From Bacteroidales bacterium (GTDB taxonomy: Bacteria > Bacteroidota > Bacteroidia > Bacteroidales > UBA932): DNA of 9,601 bases. Shown piece after piece: positions 1 to 6,895 of the stretch. The translations under genes were made by a program, and so were the position numbers. The DNA is taken from positions 1-9,601 of the forward strand of contig JABUTP010000033.1 of assembly GCA_021443625.1 (NCBI GenBank). Reading direction: 5' to 3'. A model generated the notes under the pieces. The model saw nothing but the letters and a program-made list of their open reading frames with translations. It was not told the origin of the DNA and searched no databases. Position 1 is the stretch's first letter. Each line of letters opens with the position of its first letter.

Positions 1-74
1 TCGGGATAGAGTTCCGAGGAGAGACGGTACAATTCGGGGGAGAATGACCTGCAGTATATCTTTATTTTGCCCAT
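1..74 (-). CDS. Partial unidentified protein, N-terminal 24 codons
   Basis: An open frame starts with ATG at 74 and reads leftward without a stop to the window edge. The visible residues begin MGKIKIYCRSF and continue SPELYRLSSELYP. There is no signal peptide and no domain I recognise. Support for a real gene is the exact Bacteroidetes-type -7 box just upstream on the same strand and the divergent arrangement with the flippase at 165. The ATG lies only 6 bases after that box, so the transcript would be nearly leaderless. Only 24 codons are visible, so the frame could still be chance. Function unknown. Confidence 0.45.
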   Translation of the reverse strand, partial: MGKIKIYCRSFSPELYRLSSELYP

Positions 75-80
75 CACCCG

Positions 81-112
81 CAAATATAGGAAAGATTTTT
101 GCCGGACTGCAA
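81..112 (-). promoter_or_regulatory. Candidate promoter for the partial leftward gene
   Basis: Read on the minus strand, TATATTTG (88 to 81) matches the Bacteroidetes -7 consensus TAnnTTTG exactly. A TTG at 112 to 110 lies 21 bases upstream, close to the usual -33 spacing. The box ends 6 bases before the ATG of the leftward frame. The call rests on pattern match only. Confidence 0.4.
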
Positions 113-132
113 GAAAGCTTGCGACTTTATCT

Positions 133-140
133 TAATTTTG
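133..140 (+). promoter_or_regulatory. Candidate -7 box for the flippase gene
   Basis: TAATTTTG matches TAnnTTTG exactly. It lies 24 bases before the ATG at 165, which would give a leader of roughly 18 bases. I see no convincing TTTG at the -33 position, so the match is one-sided. It favours 165 over the longer frame that begins with TTG at 99, because the box would then lie inside the coding region. Confidence 0.35.
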
Positions 141-164
141 CCTGGGATTCCATGCGACACTGTT

Positions 165-1604
165 ATGGCAACATCGGAACTTAAAACAAAAACGGCCAGA
201 GGGCTTTTCTGGGGGGCGATGAACAATGGCCTCCAGCAAGTCATCGGCGTTGTCATAGGGTTGTTTCTGCTCTCCCTGCTCGCCCCGGACGATTACGGGA
301 TAGTGGCCAAACTTGCCATCATTTCGGGCATCGCCTCCGCGCTGCAGGAAGGGGGATTCAAGGCCGCCCTCGTGGGACGCGGGAAATACGACCCGCAGGA
401 TTACAATTCGGTGTTCTGGTTTTCGGTGACGGTGAGCGCCACCCTCTATCTTATTCTGTTCTTCGCCGCCCCCCTCATTGCCGACTTATTTCACCAGAGC
501 GAACTGGTAAAGGTCTCGCGATGGGTTTTCCTTTCGTTTTTCTTCACCAGTCTGTCCATTGCCTCCGACGCCCTGCTGCTCCGCAACATGCTTACCCGCC
601 AAAGGGCCGTTGCCGAGCTTGCCGGAGCCGCCATTTCGGGAGTCATCACCGTCATAGCCGCCCTCAAAGGGCTCGGGTTCTGGGCACTGGTGCTGCACTC
701 GGTGCTGCAGTCGCTCATCGTTTCGCTCATCAAGATAGCGGTCGCCCCGTGGAAGCCGTCGTTCAGCTTCAGTTTCAAGCCGGTCGGCGAGATGTTCCGC
801 TTCGGGTTCAAACTCGTGATCGGAGGGTTCATTTTCCAGATTCAGAACAATATCTTTTCCACTATTCTGGGGCTCCGCTCCACCGACACGGAGGTGGGAT
901 ACTACAGCCAGGGCACCAAATGGGCCGGAATGGGGCAGCAGGTGTTCTCGGGAATGATAAGCAACGTGGGCCAGCCGGCATTCTGCAATGCCGCCGGCGA
1001 CAGCAGCCGCCAGCTTGCCATCTTCAGGAAACTCTGCAAATTCACCGCATTCATGGCTTGCCCCGCCCTGTTGGGGCTGGGTCTGATTGCCCCCGAATTC
1101 ATTGATATATTCAACAAACGGTTCAACAACTCCGTCCCCATCCTCCAGATTTACTGCATATTCTTCCTCATAAGCATTCTACACGGGCTGATGTCGCAGC
1201 TTGCCATAGCCCGCGGCCACTCCGGCAGGACACTCATTGCAAACATCATCGGGGCGGTTCTGCAGATCGGGACGGCGATAGTCTCCTCGAGATACGGTCT
1301 GGTGACAATGGCCGTGTGCGCCACCGTAGCCAACATTGTGACGTTCGCGGTGTGGTTCTTTATGGTCAGGAATATGGTGGAGCTCAAGATATGGCACCTG
1401 GCAGTAGATATTCTGCCCTATCTGCTCATTGCGGCAGCGGTTATGGTGGTGGCGATGTTGGCCGCAAGCCCGTTCACCGCGGATGTGCCCAGACTGGCAG
1501 TCAAGATTGGCACGGCCGCCGTGTTGTATCTGGGCATAATGAAGTTCGTTCCGGGAGGAATTTTCAACGAAGCAATCAAATTCATAAAAGACAGACAACT
1601 TTAG
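165..1604 (+). CDS. Polysaccharide/lipid-linked oligosaccharide flippase, WzxC-like (MOP superfamily)
   Basis: A 479-residue multi-spanning inner-membrane protein, of normal length for the polysaccharide-export branch of the MOP flippase superfamily. Members move undecaprenyl-linked glycan units from the cytoplasmic to the periplasmic face for O-antigen, capsule or exopolysaccharide assembly. The N-terminus shows the family pattern: a short polar stretch, then GLFWGAMNNGLQQ leading into the first helix, then LLAPDDYGIVA and a glycine-rich second helix with ALQEGGFKAAL. About a dozen hydrophobic segments follow to the end, separated by short charged loops. The frame is open back to a TTG at 99, but the ATG at 165 fits the family N-terminus and a candidate -7 box at 133-140. 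No glycosyltransferase genes are visible nearby, so the glycan moved is unknown. The cyclophilin gene follows after 34 bases with no terminator between, suggesting one transcript. Confidence 0.88.
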   Translation: MATSELKTKTARGLFWGAMNNGLQQVIGVVIGLFLLSLLAPDDYGIVAKLAIISGIASALQEGGFKAALVGRGKYDPQDYNSVFWFSVTVSATLYLILFFAAPLIADLFHQSELVKVSRWVFLSFFFTSLSIASDALLLRNMLTRQRAVAELAGAAISGVITVIAALKGLGFWALVLHSVLQSLIVSLIKIAVAPWKPSFSFSFKPVGEMFRFGFKLVIGGFIFQIQNNIFSTILGLRSTDTEVGYYSQGTKWAGMGQQVFSGMISNVGQPAFCNAAGDSSRQLAIFRKLCKFTAFMACPALLGLGLIAPEFIDIFNKRFNNSVPILQIYCIFFLISILHGLMSQLAIARGHSGRTLIANIIGAVLQIGTAIVSSRYGLVTMAVCATVANIVTFAVWFFMVRNMVELKIWHLAVDILPYLLIAAAVMVVAMLAASPFTADVPRLAVKIGTAAVLYLGIMKFVPGGIFNEAIKFIKDRQL

Positions 1605-1638
1605 AAGCTGTTTAAAATTAATTACAAAATAAACTACT

Positions 1639-2379
1639 ATGAAACGAATATCTACTATCGTTGCGGCAACGGTGATTATTGCCGTCTTATCCCTTGCGGG
1701 ATGCAAGAGAGGGGTGTCCAAAAACGGTTCGGACAGCGCCTCCGACACTACTGCAGCCGTCATTGAAAATGTCAGTGACGGAGAAAGCCAGCCGGCCAAG
1801 CCAACCAAAAATGCAAATCAGGAAAATATGGACACCATTACCACAGCGCCTTCAACATCGGAGGCTATCGTTGAAGAACCCGTACTTGAAATTCTGACAA
1901 GTATGGGGGCCATCAAAGTCAAGCTCTACAAAGAGACCCCGCTCCACCGCGACAACTTCGTCAAACTGGCCCGCAACGGCTATTTTAACGGCATTCTGTT
2001 CCACCGCGTCATCAACGGATTCATGATTCAGACGGGCGACCCTCTGACCAGGGATACCACCAAGATGGATCTCTGGGGCAACGGCGGCCCCAACTACACC
2101 ATCCCCGCCGAGTTCGTGGACACTCTCAAACACAAGAAAGGGGCCATTGCAGCCGCCCGCAGAGGGGACAGCGTCAATCCGCAGAAAGAGTCGTCCGGTT
2201 CGCAGTTCTACATTGTGCAGAGCGAAACGGGATGCGCCCATCTGGACGGAAGTTACACCGTTTTCGGGGAGACCATCGACGGCTTCAGCGTGATTGACAA
2301 CATCGCGGGCGTCGAAACCAACATCAAGGACCGCCCCCTCTACCCCATTTCGATTATATCAATCAAGGAAGTGAAATAA
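1639..2379 (+). CDS. Cyclophilin-type peptidyl-prolyl cis-trans isomerase, lipoprotein
   Basis: A 246-residue lipoprotein that should catalyse cis-trans isomerisation at proline in envelope proteins. A basic start and hydrophobic core lead to the lipobox LAGC, with lipidation at Cys22. A Ser/Thr/Asn-rich low-complexity linker covers about 23-80, and the cyclophilin domain covers about 81-246. Catalytic-site residues are present: FHRVINGFMIQTGDP at 121-135 supplies the equivalents of human cyclophilin A Arg55 (R123), Phe60 (F128) and Gln63 (Q131), and GSQFYI at 187-192 matches the GSQFFI motif. The human Trp121 and His126 positions are His201 and Tyr206; such changes are common in bacterial cyclophilins. 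The linker probably tethers the enzyme away from the membrane. No acidic surface-export motif follows Cys22, so a periplasm-facing location is more likely. The ATG at 1639 is preferred because it gives the complete signal sequence. It probably shares a transcript with the flippase. Confidence 0.93.
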   Translation: MKRISTIVAATVIIAVLSLAGCKRGVSKNGSDSASDTTAAVIENVSDGESQPAKPTKNANQENMDTITTAPSTSEAIVEEPVLEILTSMGAIKVKLYKETPLHRDNFVKLARNGYFNGILFHRVINGFMIQTGDPLTRDTTKMDLWGNGGPNYTIPAEFVDTLKHKKGAIAAARRGDSVNPQKESSGSQFYIVQSETGCAHLDGSYTVFGETIDGFSVIDNIAGVETNIKDRPLYPISIISIKEVK

Positions 2380-2450
2380 ATCTTTGGCACGCCAATTGCA
2401 AATACATCGGTCAAGATGATTTTTTCATAGTTTTTTGGTTAGTAATAAAG

Positions 2451-2490
2451 CCGCCGCCCGGAAGATTTCCCGAGCGGCGGTTTCATTTTT
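2451..2490. terminator. Bidirectional rho-independent terminator between convergent genes
   Basis: CCGCCGC at 2451-2457 pairs with GCGGCGG at 2474-2480. The stem continues inward through one mismatch and CGG/CCG, with a short A/T-rich loop. A T-rich tract (TTTCATTTTT) follows on the plus strand. Read on the minus strand the hairpin is followed by CTTTATTA. It lies 71 bases after the isomerase stop and 18 bases after the oxidoreductase stop, so it can end both convergent transcripts. Confidence 0.85.
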
Positions 2491-2507
2491 ATCAGATTCC
2501 AGGAAGA

Positions 2508-5500
2508 CTACTCTTTTCCTGCAAGACGTTTGTAGGAAGCCAGACGAATCTTGGCAAAGTTCTCGGTCTTCTCAAAGAGGTCGGCTGCCTCCTCGGGGAA
2601 CGATTTCATAAGGGAAGCGTAGCGTACCTCGCCCTTCAGGAAATCCTGGAACTTGCTCCAGTCGGGTTCCTTGCTGTCGAGAGAGAACGGGTTCTCGCCC
2701 TTCTCCTCCAACTCGGGATTGAACCTGTAGAGGTGCCAGTATCCGCACTCGACTGCTTTCTGCTCCTCCTGCTGGGAGTGTCCCATTCCGGCTTTGAGAC
2801 CGTGGTTGATGCAAGGTGCATAGGCAATGATGAGCGACGGGCCGTCATAGGCCTCAGCCTCGCGGAGAGCCTTGAGCAACTGGGCCTGCGATGCTCCCAT
2901 AGCGACCTGGGCGACATATACGTAGCCGTAACTCATAGCCATCATTCCGAGGTCTTTCTTGCGGACCTTCTTGCCTGATGTCGCAAATTTGGCCACAGCG
3001 CCCGCAGGTGTCGATTTGGACGACTGTCCGCCGGTGTTGGAATATACCTCGGTGTCGAGCAGCAGCACGTTCACATTCTCGCCCGAAGCCAGAACGTGGT
3101 CGAGTCCGCCGTATCCGATATCATAGCCCCAGCCGTCGCCGCCGATAATCCACTGGCTGCGCACGGGGATGAATTTCTTCACTTCGAGAAGTTGGTTGCA
3201 GATATCGCATCCGCATTTCTCCATAAGGGGAACGAGCTGCTCGTAAACCTCGTAGGTAACCTTGCGGTTTGCGCGGTTGTCGAGCCATTTGCGGAACTGC
3301 TCCTTGATGGCGTCCGAGCAGCAGTCGCACTCGAGACCCCTGGTCATGATGGCGGCAATGTTGTCGCGCACGATTTCGGCACCCTTGCGCATTCCGAGAC
3401 CGAACTCGGCATTGTCCTCAAAGAGGGAGTTGGCCCAGGCGGGACCGTAACCGTTCTGGTTGGTGCAGTAGGGAGATGCGGGGAACGATGCGCCATAAAT
3501 CGAAGAGCATCCGGTGGCGTTGGCCACCATCATATTCTCGCCGAACAGCTGGGTGATGAGTTTCACGTAAGGTGTCTCACCGCAACCCGCGCAGGCACCG
3601 GAGAACTCGAACAGAGGCTGTGCGAACTGGGAGTTCTTGACGTTGGCATCCTTGGGGGCAAGGTCGCTCTTGTATCCCACCTTGGAGTGGAGATAAGAGA
3701 AGTTGGCCTGCTCGGCCTCCTGACCCGCCGAAGAAACCATCGTAAGGGCTTTGTTTCCCTTCATTCCGGGGCAGACGTCGGAGCAGTTGCCGCAGCCGGT
3801 GCAGTCCATAGCCGAAATGGCGATGGCAAACTGATAATCCTTAAGCGTGGCTTTGCCCTGTGCCTTCTTGACGGATGCGGGTGCCTTGGCAGCCTCCTCT
3901 TCGGTCATGATGAACGGACGGATGGCAGCGTGGGGGCAGACGTAAGCGCACTGGTTGCACTGGATACAGTTGTCGGGGTTCCACTCGGGGATGTTGACGG
4001 CCACGCCGCGTTTCTCATAGGCGGCGGTGCCGGAAGGTATTGTGCCATCTACATACTCGGGATCCGAGAAAATGCTTACCGGAAGGGTGTCACCCTCCTG
4101 GGCATTGGCCACATCGGCCACCTGACGAACCCACTTGGGAGCGGTGCGGGACATTCCGGGATTGACGAACTTGCCGGTAGCCTCCTTCCACGATGCGGGA
4201 ATCTCAACTTCCTGATATTCCCCTCCGCGATCTACGGCAGCATAGTTCATGGCCACAATGTTCTCACCTTTCTTGCCGTACGACTTGTCGATGGCCTTCT
4301 TCATATAGGCCACTGCATCCTCGTAGGGGATGATGCCGGTAATCTTGAAGAATGCCGACTGGAGAATGGTGTTGGTGCGGCCGCCGAGACCTATTTCGGC
4401 AGCAATCTTGGTGGCATTGATGATATAGAGTTTGACGTTCTTGTCAACTATTTCCTTCTTGACGAAATCGGGAATGCGCTCGAGAGTTTCCTCAAGACTC
4501 CACATACTGTTGAGCAGAAGGGTTCCGCCCTGCTTGATGCCTTTGAGGACATCGTATTTGGTAAGGTACGAAGGCACGTGGCAGGCCACGAAATCGGGAG
4601 TCCTTACCAGATAGGGGGCCCTGATGGGGCTGTCCCCGAAACGGAGGTGAGAGCAGGTGAATCCGCCCGACTTCTTGCTGTCGTAGTCAAAATAGGCCTG
4701 GGCATACTTTGAGGTATGGTCACCGATAATCTTGATGGTGTTCTTGTTGGCGCCTACCGTACCGTCGGAACCGAGTCCGAAGAACTTGCACTCGTAGGTG
4801 CCGGGGCCGCCGAGGATAATCTCCTCCTTGACGGGGAGGGACTTGTAGGTGACGTCATCCACGATGCCGATGGTGAAGTCGTTCTTGGGCTCACGAGCGG
4901 CGAGGTTGTCATAGACGGCGACAATCTGGGCAGGCGAGGTATCCTTGCTCGAAAGGCCGTAACGGCCGCCATAGACGGCGATTGAGGTGCCGTAGAGGGC
5001 TGCCCTTACATCCTCTGCGAGAGGCTCCGAGAGGGCGCCGCTCTCTTTGGTGCGGTCAAGCACGGCGATGCGCTTGACGCTCTTGGGAAGCACCCTGTTG
5101 AAATATTTGAGGGAGAAGGGGCGGAATAGGTGGACACATACCAGACCCACTTTGCGGCCTTCCTTCTCTGCGAGGTAGTCGATGGTCTCCTTGATGGTGT
5201 CGCATACCGAACCCATAGCCACGATGATATTCTCTGCATCGGGGGCTCCGTAATAGTCGAACGGGAGGTAACGGCGGCCTGTGAGTTCGCCCATCTCACC
5301 CATATAACGGGCTACGATGTCAGGCACGGCGTCGTAATATTTGTTGGCGGCTTCGCGGGCCTGGAAATATACGTCACCGTTCTGGGCGGTACCCCTGGTG
5401 ACGGGCTTTGCGGGATTGAGGGCCTTGTCGCGGAATGCGGCCAGAGCCTTGTCGCTTACCAGCGGACGGACATCCTCACCGTCGAGAATCTCTATCTTCT

Positions 5501-6047
5501 GAATCTCGTGGGAAGTCCTGAAGCCGTCGAAGAAATGGACGAAGGGAAGGCTTGCCTTGATGGCTGCCAGATGGGCCACTGCGCCCAGGTCCATCGCTTC
5601 CTGAGGGTTGTTGGATGCCAGCATGCAGAAGCCGGTGGCGCGGGCCGCCATAACATCCTGATGGTCTCCGAAGATGGAGAGGGCTTGCGAGGCCAGCGCC
5701 CTTGCCGACACGTGGAACACGCCGGGAAGGAGTTCACCCGCAATCTTGTACATATTGGGAATCATCAGCAGGAGACCTTGCGATGCGGTGAAAGTCGAAG
5801 TCAGGGCACCTGCCTGAAGCGAACCGTGCACGGCGCCTGCCGCACCCGCCTCACTCTGCATTTCCGTTACGGTAACGGGGTTGCCGAACATGTTTTTCTT
5901 TCCGAAAGCTGCCCATTCGTCGAAGAGTTCGGCCATTGTGGACGAAGGGGTGATGGGATAGATAGCCGCATGCTCACTGAAAAGATATGCTGCGTGAGCT
6001 GCGGCATAGTTGCCATCACAGGTAATGAATTTTTTCTCCTTTGTCAT
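2508..6047 (-). CDS. nifJ: Pyruvate:ferredoxin (flavodoxin) oxidoreductase, single-chain
   Basis: A 1179-residue cytoplasmic enzyme that oxidatively decarboxylates pyruvate with CoA to acetyl-CoA and CO2, reducing ferredoxin or flavodoxin; central to anaerobic fermentation. All modules are present. The pyrimidine-binding domain is at the N-terminus, with YPITPSSTMAE at 30-40, the probable catalytic Glu66 in SEAGAAG, and Arg116. The transketolase-C-like and EKR-type linker domains follow to about 640. Two ferredoxin-type 4Fe-4S motifs are Cys694/697/700/704 and Cys749/752/755/759. The third cluster ligands are Cys819 and Cys822 (CAGCGE), Cys847 and Cys1079. The thiamine diphosphate motif is GDGWGYDIGYGG at 970-981, with NTGGQ at 1004-1008. 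The protein ends near residue 1179 and lacks the C-terminal extension that shields the Desulfovibrio africanus enzyme (about 1230 residues) from oxygen. A cysteine patch at 907-950 is noted separately. It is a single-gene unit between the shared terminator and the divergent promoter region. Start ATG at 6047 matches the family N-terminus. Confidence 0.97.
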   Translation of the reverse strand: MTKEKKFITCDGNYAAAHAAYLFSEHAAIYPITPSSTMAELFDEWAAFGKKNMFGNPVTVTEMQSEAGAAGAVHGSLQAGALTSTFTASQGLLLMIPNMYKIAGELLPGVFHVSARALASQALSIFGDHQDVMAARATGFCMLASNNPQEAMDLGAVAHLAAIKASLPFVHFFDGFRTSHEIQKIEILDGEDVRPLVSDKALAAFRDKALNPAKPVTRGTAQNGDVYFQAREAANKYYDAVPDIVARYMGEMGELTGRRYLPFDYYGAPDAENIIVAMGSVCDTIKETIDYLAEKEGRKVGLVCVHLFRPFSLKYFNRVLPKSVKRIAVLDRTKESGALSEPLAEDVRAALYGTSIAVYGGRYGLSSKDTSPAQIVAVYDNLAAREPKNDFTIGIVDDVTYKSLPVKEEIILGGPGTYECKFFGLGSDGTVGANKNTIKIIGDHTSKYAQAYFDYDSKKSGGFTCSHLRFGDSPIRAPYLVRTPDFVACHVPSYLTKYDVLKGIKQGGTLLLNSMWSLEETLERIPDFVKKEIVDKNVKLYIINATKIAAEIGLGGRTNTILQSAFFKITGIIPYEDAVAYMKKAIDKSYGKKGENIVAMNYAAVDRGGEYQEVEIPASWKEATGKFVNPGMSRTAPKWVRQVADVANAQEGDTLPVSIFSDPEYVDGTIPSGTAAYEKRGVAVNIPEWNPDNCIQCNQCAYVCPHAAIRPFIMTEEEAAKAPASVKKAQGKATLKDYQFAIAISAMDCTGCGNCSDVCPGMKGNKALTMVSSAGQEAEQANFSYLHSKVGYKSDLAPKDANVKNSQFAQPLFEFSGACAGCGETPYVKLITQLFGENMMVANATGCSSIYGASFPASPYCTNQNGYGPAWANSLFEDNAEFGLGMRKGAEIVRDNIAAIMTRGLECDCCSDAIKEQFRKWLDNRANRKVTYEVYEQLVPLMEKCGCDICNQLLEVKKFIPVRSQWIIGGDGWGYDIGYGGLDHVLASGENVNVLLLDTEVYSNTGGQSSKSTPAGAVAKFATSGKKVRKKDLGMMAMSYGYVYVAQVAMGASQAQLLKALREAEAYDGPSLIIAYAPCINHGLKAGMGHSQQEEQKAVECGYWHLYRFNPELEEKGENPFSLDSKEPDWSKFQDFLKGEVRYASLMKSFPEEAADLFEKTENFAKIRLASYKRLAGKE

Positions 6048-6093
6048 TACGATGATATGTTTTTATTGTTAAAAATAAACACGCAAATTAGTT

Positions 6094-6124
6094 ACAAATG
6101 TATGCAATTTTTCGGTACATTTGT
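6094..6124. repeat. Perfect 9-bp inverted repeat holding both divergent -7 boxes
   Basis: ACAAATGTA (6094-6102) and TACATTTGT (6116-6124) are exact reverse complements separated by 13 bases. Each arm contains a TACATTTG box pointing away from the centre. The symmetry could simply be two identical promoter boxes, or it could also serve as a binding site for a dimeric regulator. The sequence alone does not decide. Confidence 0.7.
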
Positions 6125-6128
6125 CAAA
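6095..6128 (-). promoter_or_regulatory. Candidate promoter of the pyruvate:ferredoxin oxidoreductase gene
   Basis: On the minus strand TACATTTG (6102 to 6095) matches TAnnTTTG exactly. TTTG (6128 to 6125) lies 22 bases upstream, close to the usual -33 spacing of 19-21. Transcription would start near 6089, giving a leader of about 40 A/T-rich bases. The call rests on sequence pattern and on its position before a gene expected to be strongly expressed. Confidence 0.6.
6116..6123 (+). promoter_or_regulatory. Candidate -7 box for the secreted unknown protein gene
   Basis: TACATTTG is an exact match to TAnnTTTG, 14 bases before the ATG at 6138. The leader would be only about 8 bases. The -33 region holds only a weak TTA at 6092-6094. 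This box is immediately next to the -33 element of the opposing promoter (TTTGTCAAA, 6120-6128), so polymerase binding on one side may interfere with the other. Confidence 0.45.
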
Positions 6129-6137
6129 AATAAACTG

Positions 6138-6824
6138 ATGAAAAGAATATTTTTATTATTCGCATTTCTGCTGGCCGCCGGAGTCTCCTTTGCCCAGGAG
6201 ATCCAGTCCCCTTTAGACGAAGACGATAAGCAGGCGTTCGTGGAAAGCCATCTGTACCGTATGCCCGAATTCTCCAGAGGGACAGTAATCTTCTCTGACA
6301 AGACCATAGGTCAGGGGATTATCAACATCGACAATCTCCACCAATGCACAATGATGATAAACGGGAATGATACCATTCCGCTGATGAGGGAGAACGATGT
6401 GGAAAAGATAGTGGTCGGCGCCAAATCGTTCATAAAGATCAAAGGATTATATCTTGAAGTTGTGGAATATGGCAGCGGCGAGGTGATTCTGGCCCTGCTT
6501 ACCAAACTCCGCGCTATTGATATGGGGAAATCGGTCGCTTACGGCGGAGTGTCGGGGACGTCCTCCGTGACCAGCGTCGGAGCCATCACCGGAGCGGTGC
6601 CTTCATCCATAGAGCGGCTGCGCCCCGACCTGAACCTCAACTACATCTATGAGCAGTCTCCGGTGTTTGTAAAGGGTGAGAGCATCTATTTTATGGAAGA
6701 AAGACAGCTGTGCAGGCTGTTCAAGAAGAAAAGCGACGCCGTGAAAAGCCACTTTGCCGCAGGCAGCATAAGCCGTTACGACATGGCTCAGGCCCGGGAG
6801 TTGTTCCGGCTGTTTGCCGAATGA
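6138..6824 (+). CDS. Secreted protein of unknown function, 228 residues
   Basis: A signal peptide with a basic start and hydrophobic core ends in VSFA, with probable cleavage after Ala19 and a mature start QEIQ. No lipobox is seen, so the product should be soluble in the periplasm or exported. The mature part alternates short beta-like stretches (RGTVIFSDKTIGQGIINID, then DVEKIVVGAKSFIKIKGLYL at 87-106) and then has a Gly/Ser/Thr-rich segment at about 136-155. From memory, this resembles a family of uncharacterised Bacteroidetes secreted proteins with an xGxVxFxDGxxxxGxxN-type opening and a later SGTSSVTS-like stretch. I have no domain name for it. No catalytic motif is visible. The ATG at 6138 is chosen because it gives a complete signal peptide; the long upstream open frame is antisense to the oxidoreductase. 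It is divergent from that gene. Whether it is co-transcribed with the lipoproteins downstream is unclear, as a separate candidate promoter lies at 6862. Confidence 0.85.
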   Translation: MKRIFLLFAFLLAAGVSFAQEIQSPLDEDDKQAFVESHLYRMPEFSRGTVIFSDKTIGQGIINIDNLHQCTMMINGNDTIPLMRENDVEKIVVGAKSFIKIKGLYLEVVEYGSGEVILALLTKLRAIDMGKSVAYGGVSGTSSVTSVGAITGAVPSSIERLRPDLNLNYIYEQSPVFVKGESIYFMEERQLCRLFKKKSDAVKSHFAAGSISRYDMAQARELFRLFAE

Positions 6825-6861
6825 CTTTTCAAAAATAGTGGCAACTGTTTTCGAAGTGTGA

Positions 6862-6869
6862 TATATTTG
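6862..6869 (+). promoter_or_regulatory. Candidate -7 box for the two-gene lipoprotein operon
   Basis: TATATTTG matches TAnnTTTG exactly and lies 26 bases before the GTG at 6896. No clear TTTG is seen at -33. The box is flanked by two copies of TTTCGAA (6849-6855 and 6878-6884). Transcription from here would start near 6875 and exclude any initiation codon further upstream. Confidence 0.45.
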
Positions 6870-6895
6870 CGGTCTCGTTTCGAAATCACAGAGTT

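Noticed and set aside
521..1105. A 194-codon plus-strand frame inside the flippase gene
   Set aside because: It is an alternate frame rich in Arg, Gly and His within a clearly membrane-protein coding region.
2380..2450. T-rich runs after the isomerase stop as a possible separate promoter or small RNA
   Set aside because: No TAnnTTTG box and no structured element were found before the terminator hairpin; the stretch looks like a plain A/T-rich untranslated tail.
3096..4712. A 538-codon open frame on the plus strand
   Set aside because: It is wholly antisense to the pyruvate:ferredoxin oxidoreductase, whose motifs are unmistakable. Its valine/glycine/histidine-rich translation resembles the shadow of a GC-rich gene, and it has no promoter or domain.
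5130..6137. Upstream extension of the secreted unknown protein's frame
   Set aside because: The extra residues are antisense to the oxidoreductase and run through the divergent promoter region. The ATG at 6138 gives a complete signal peptide.
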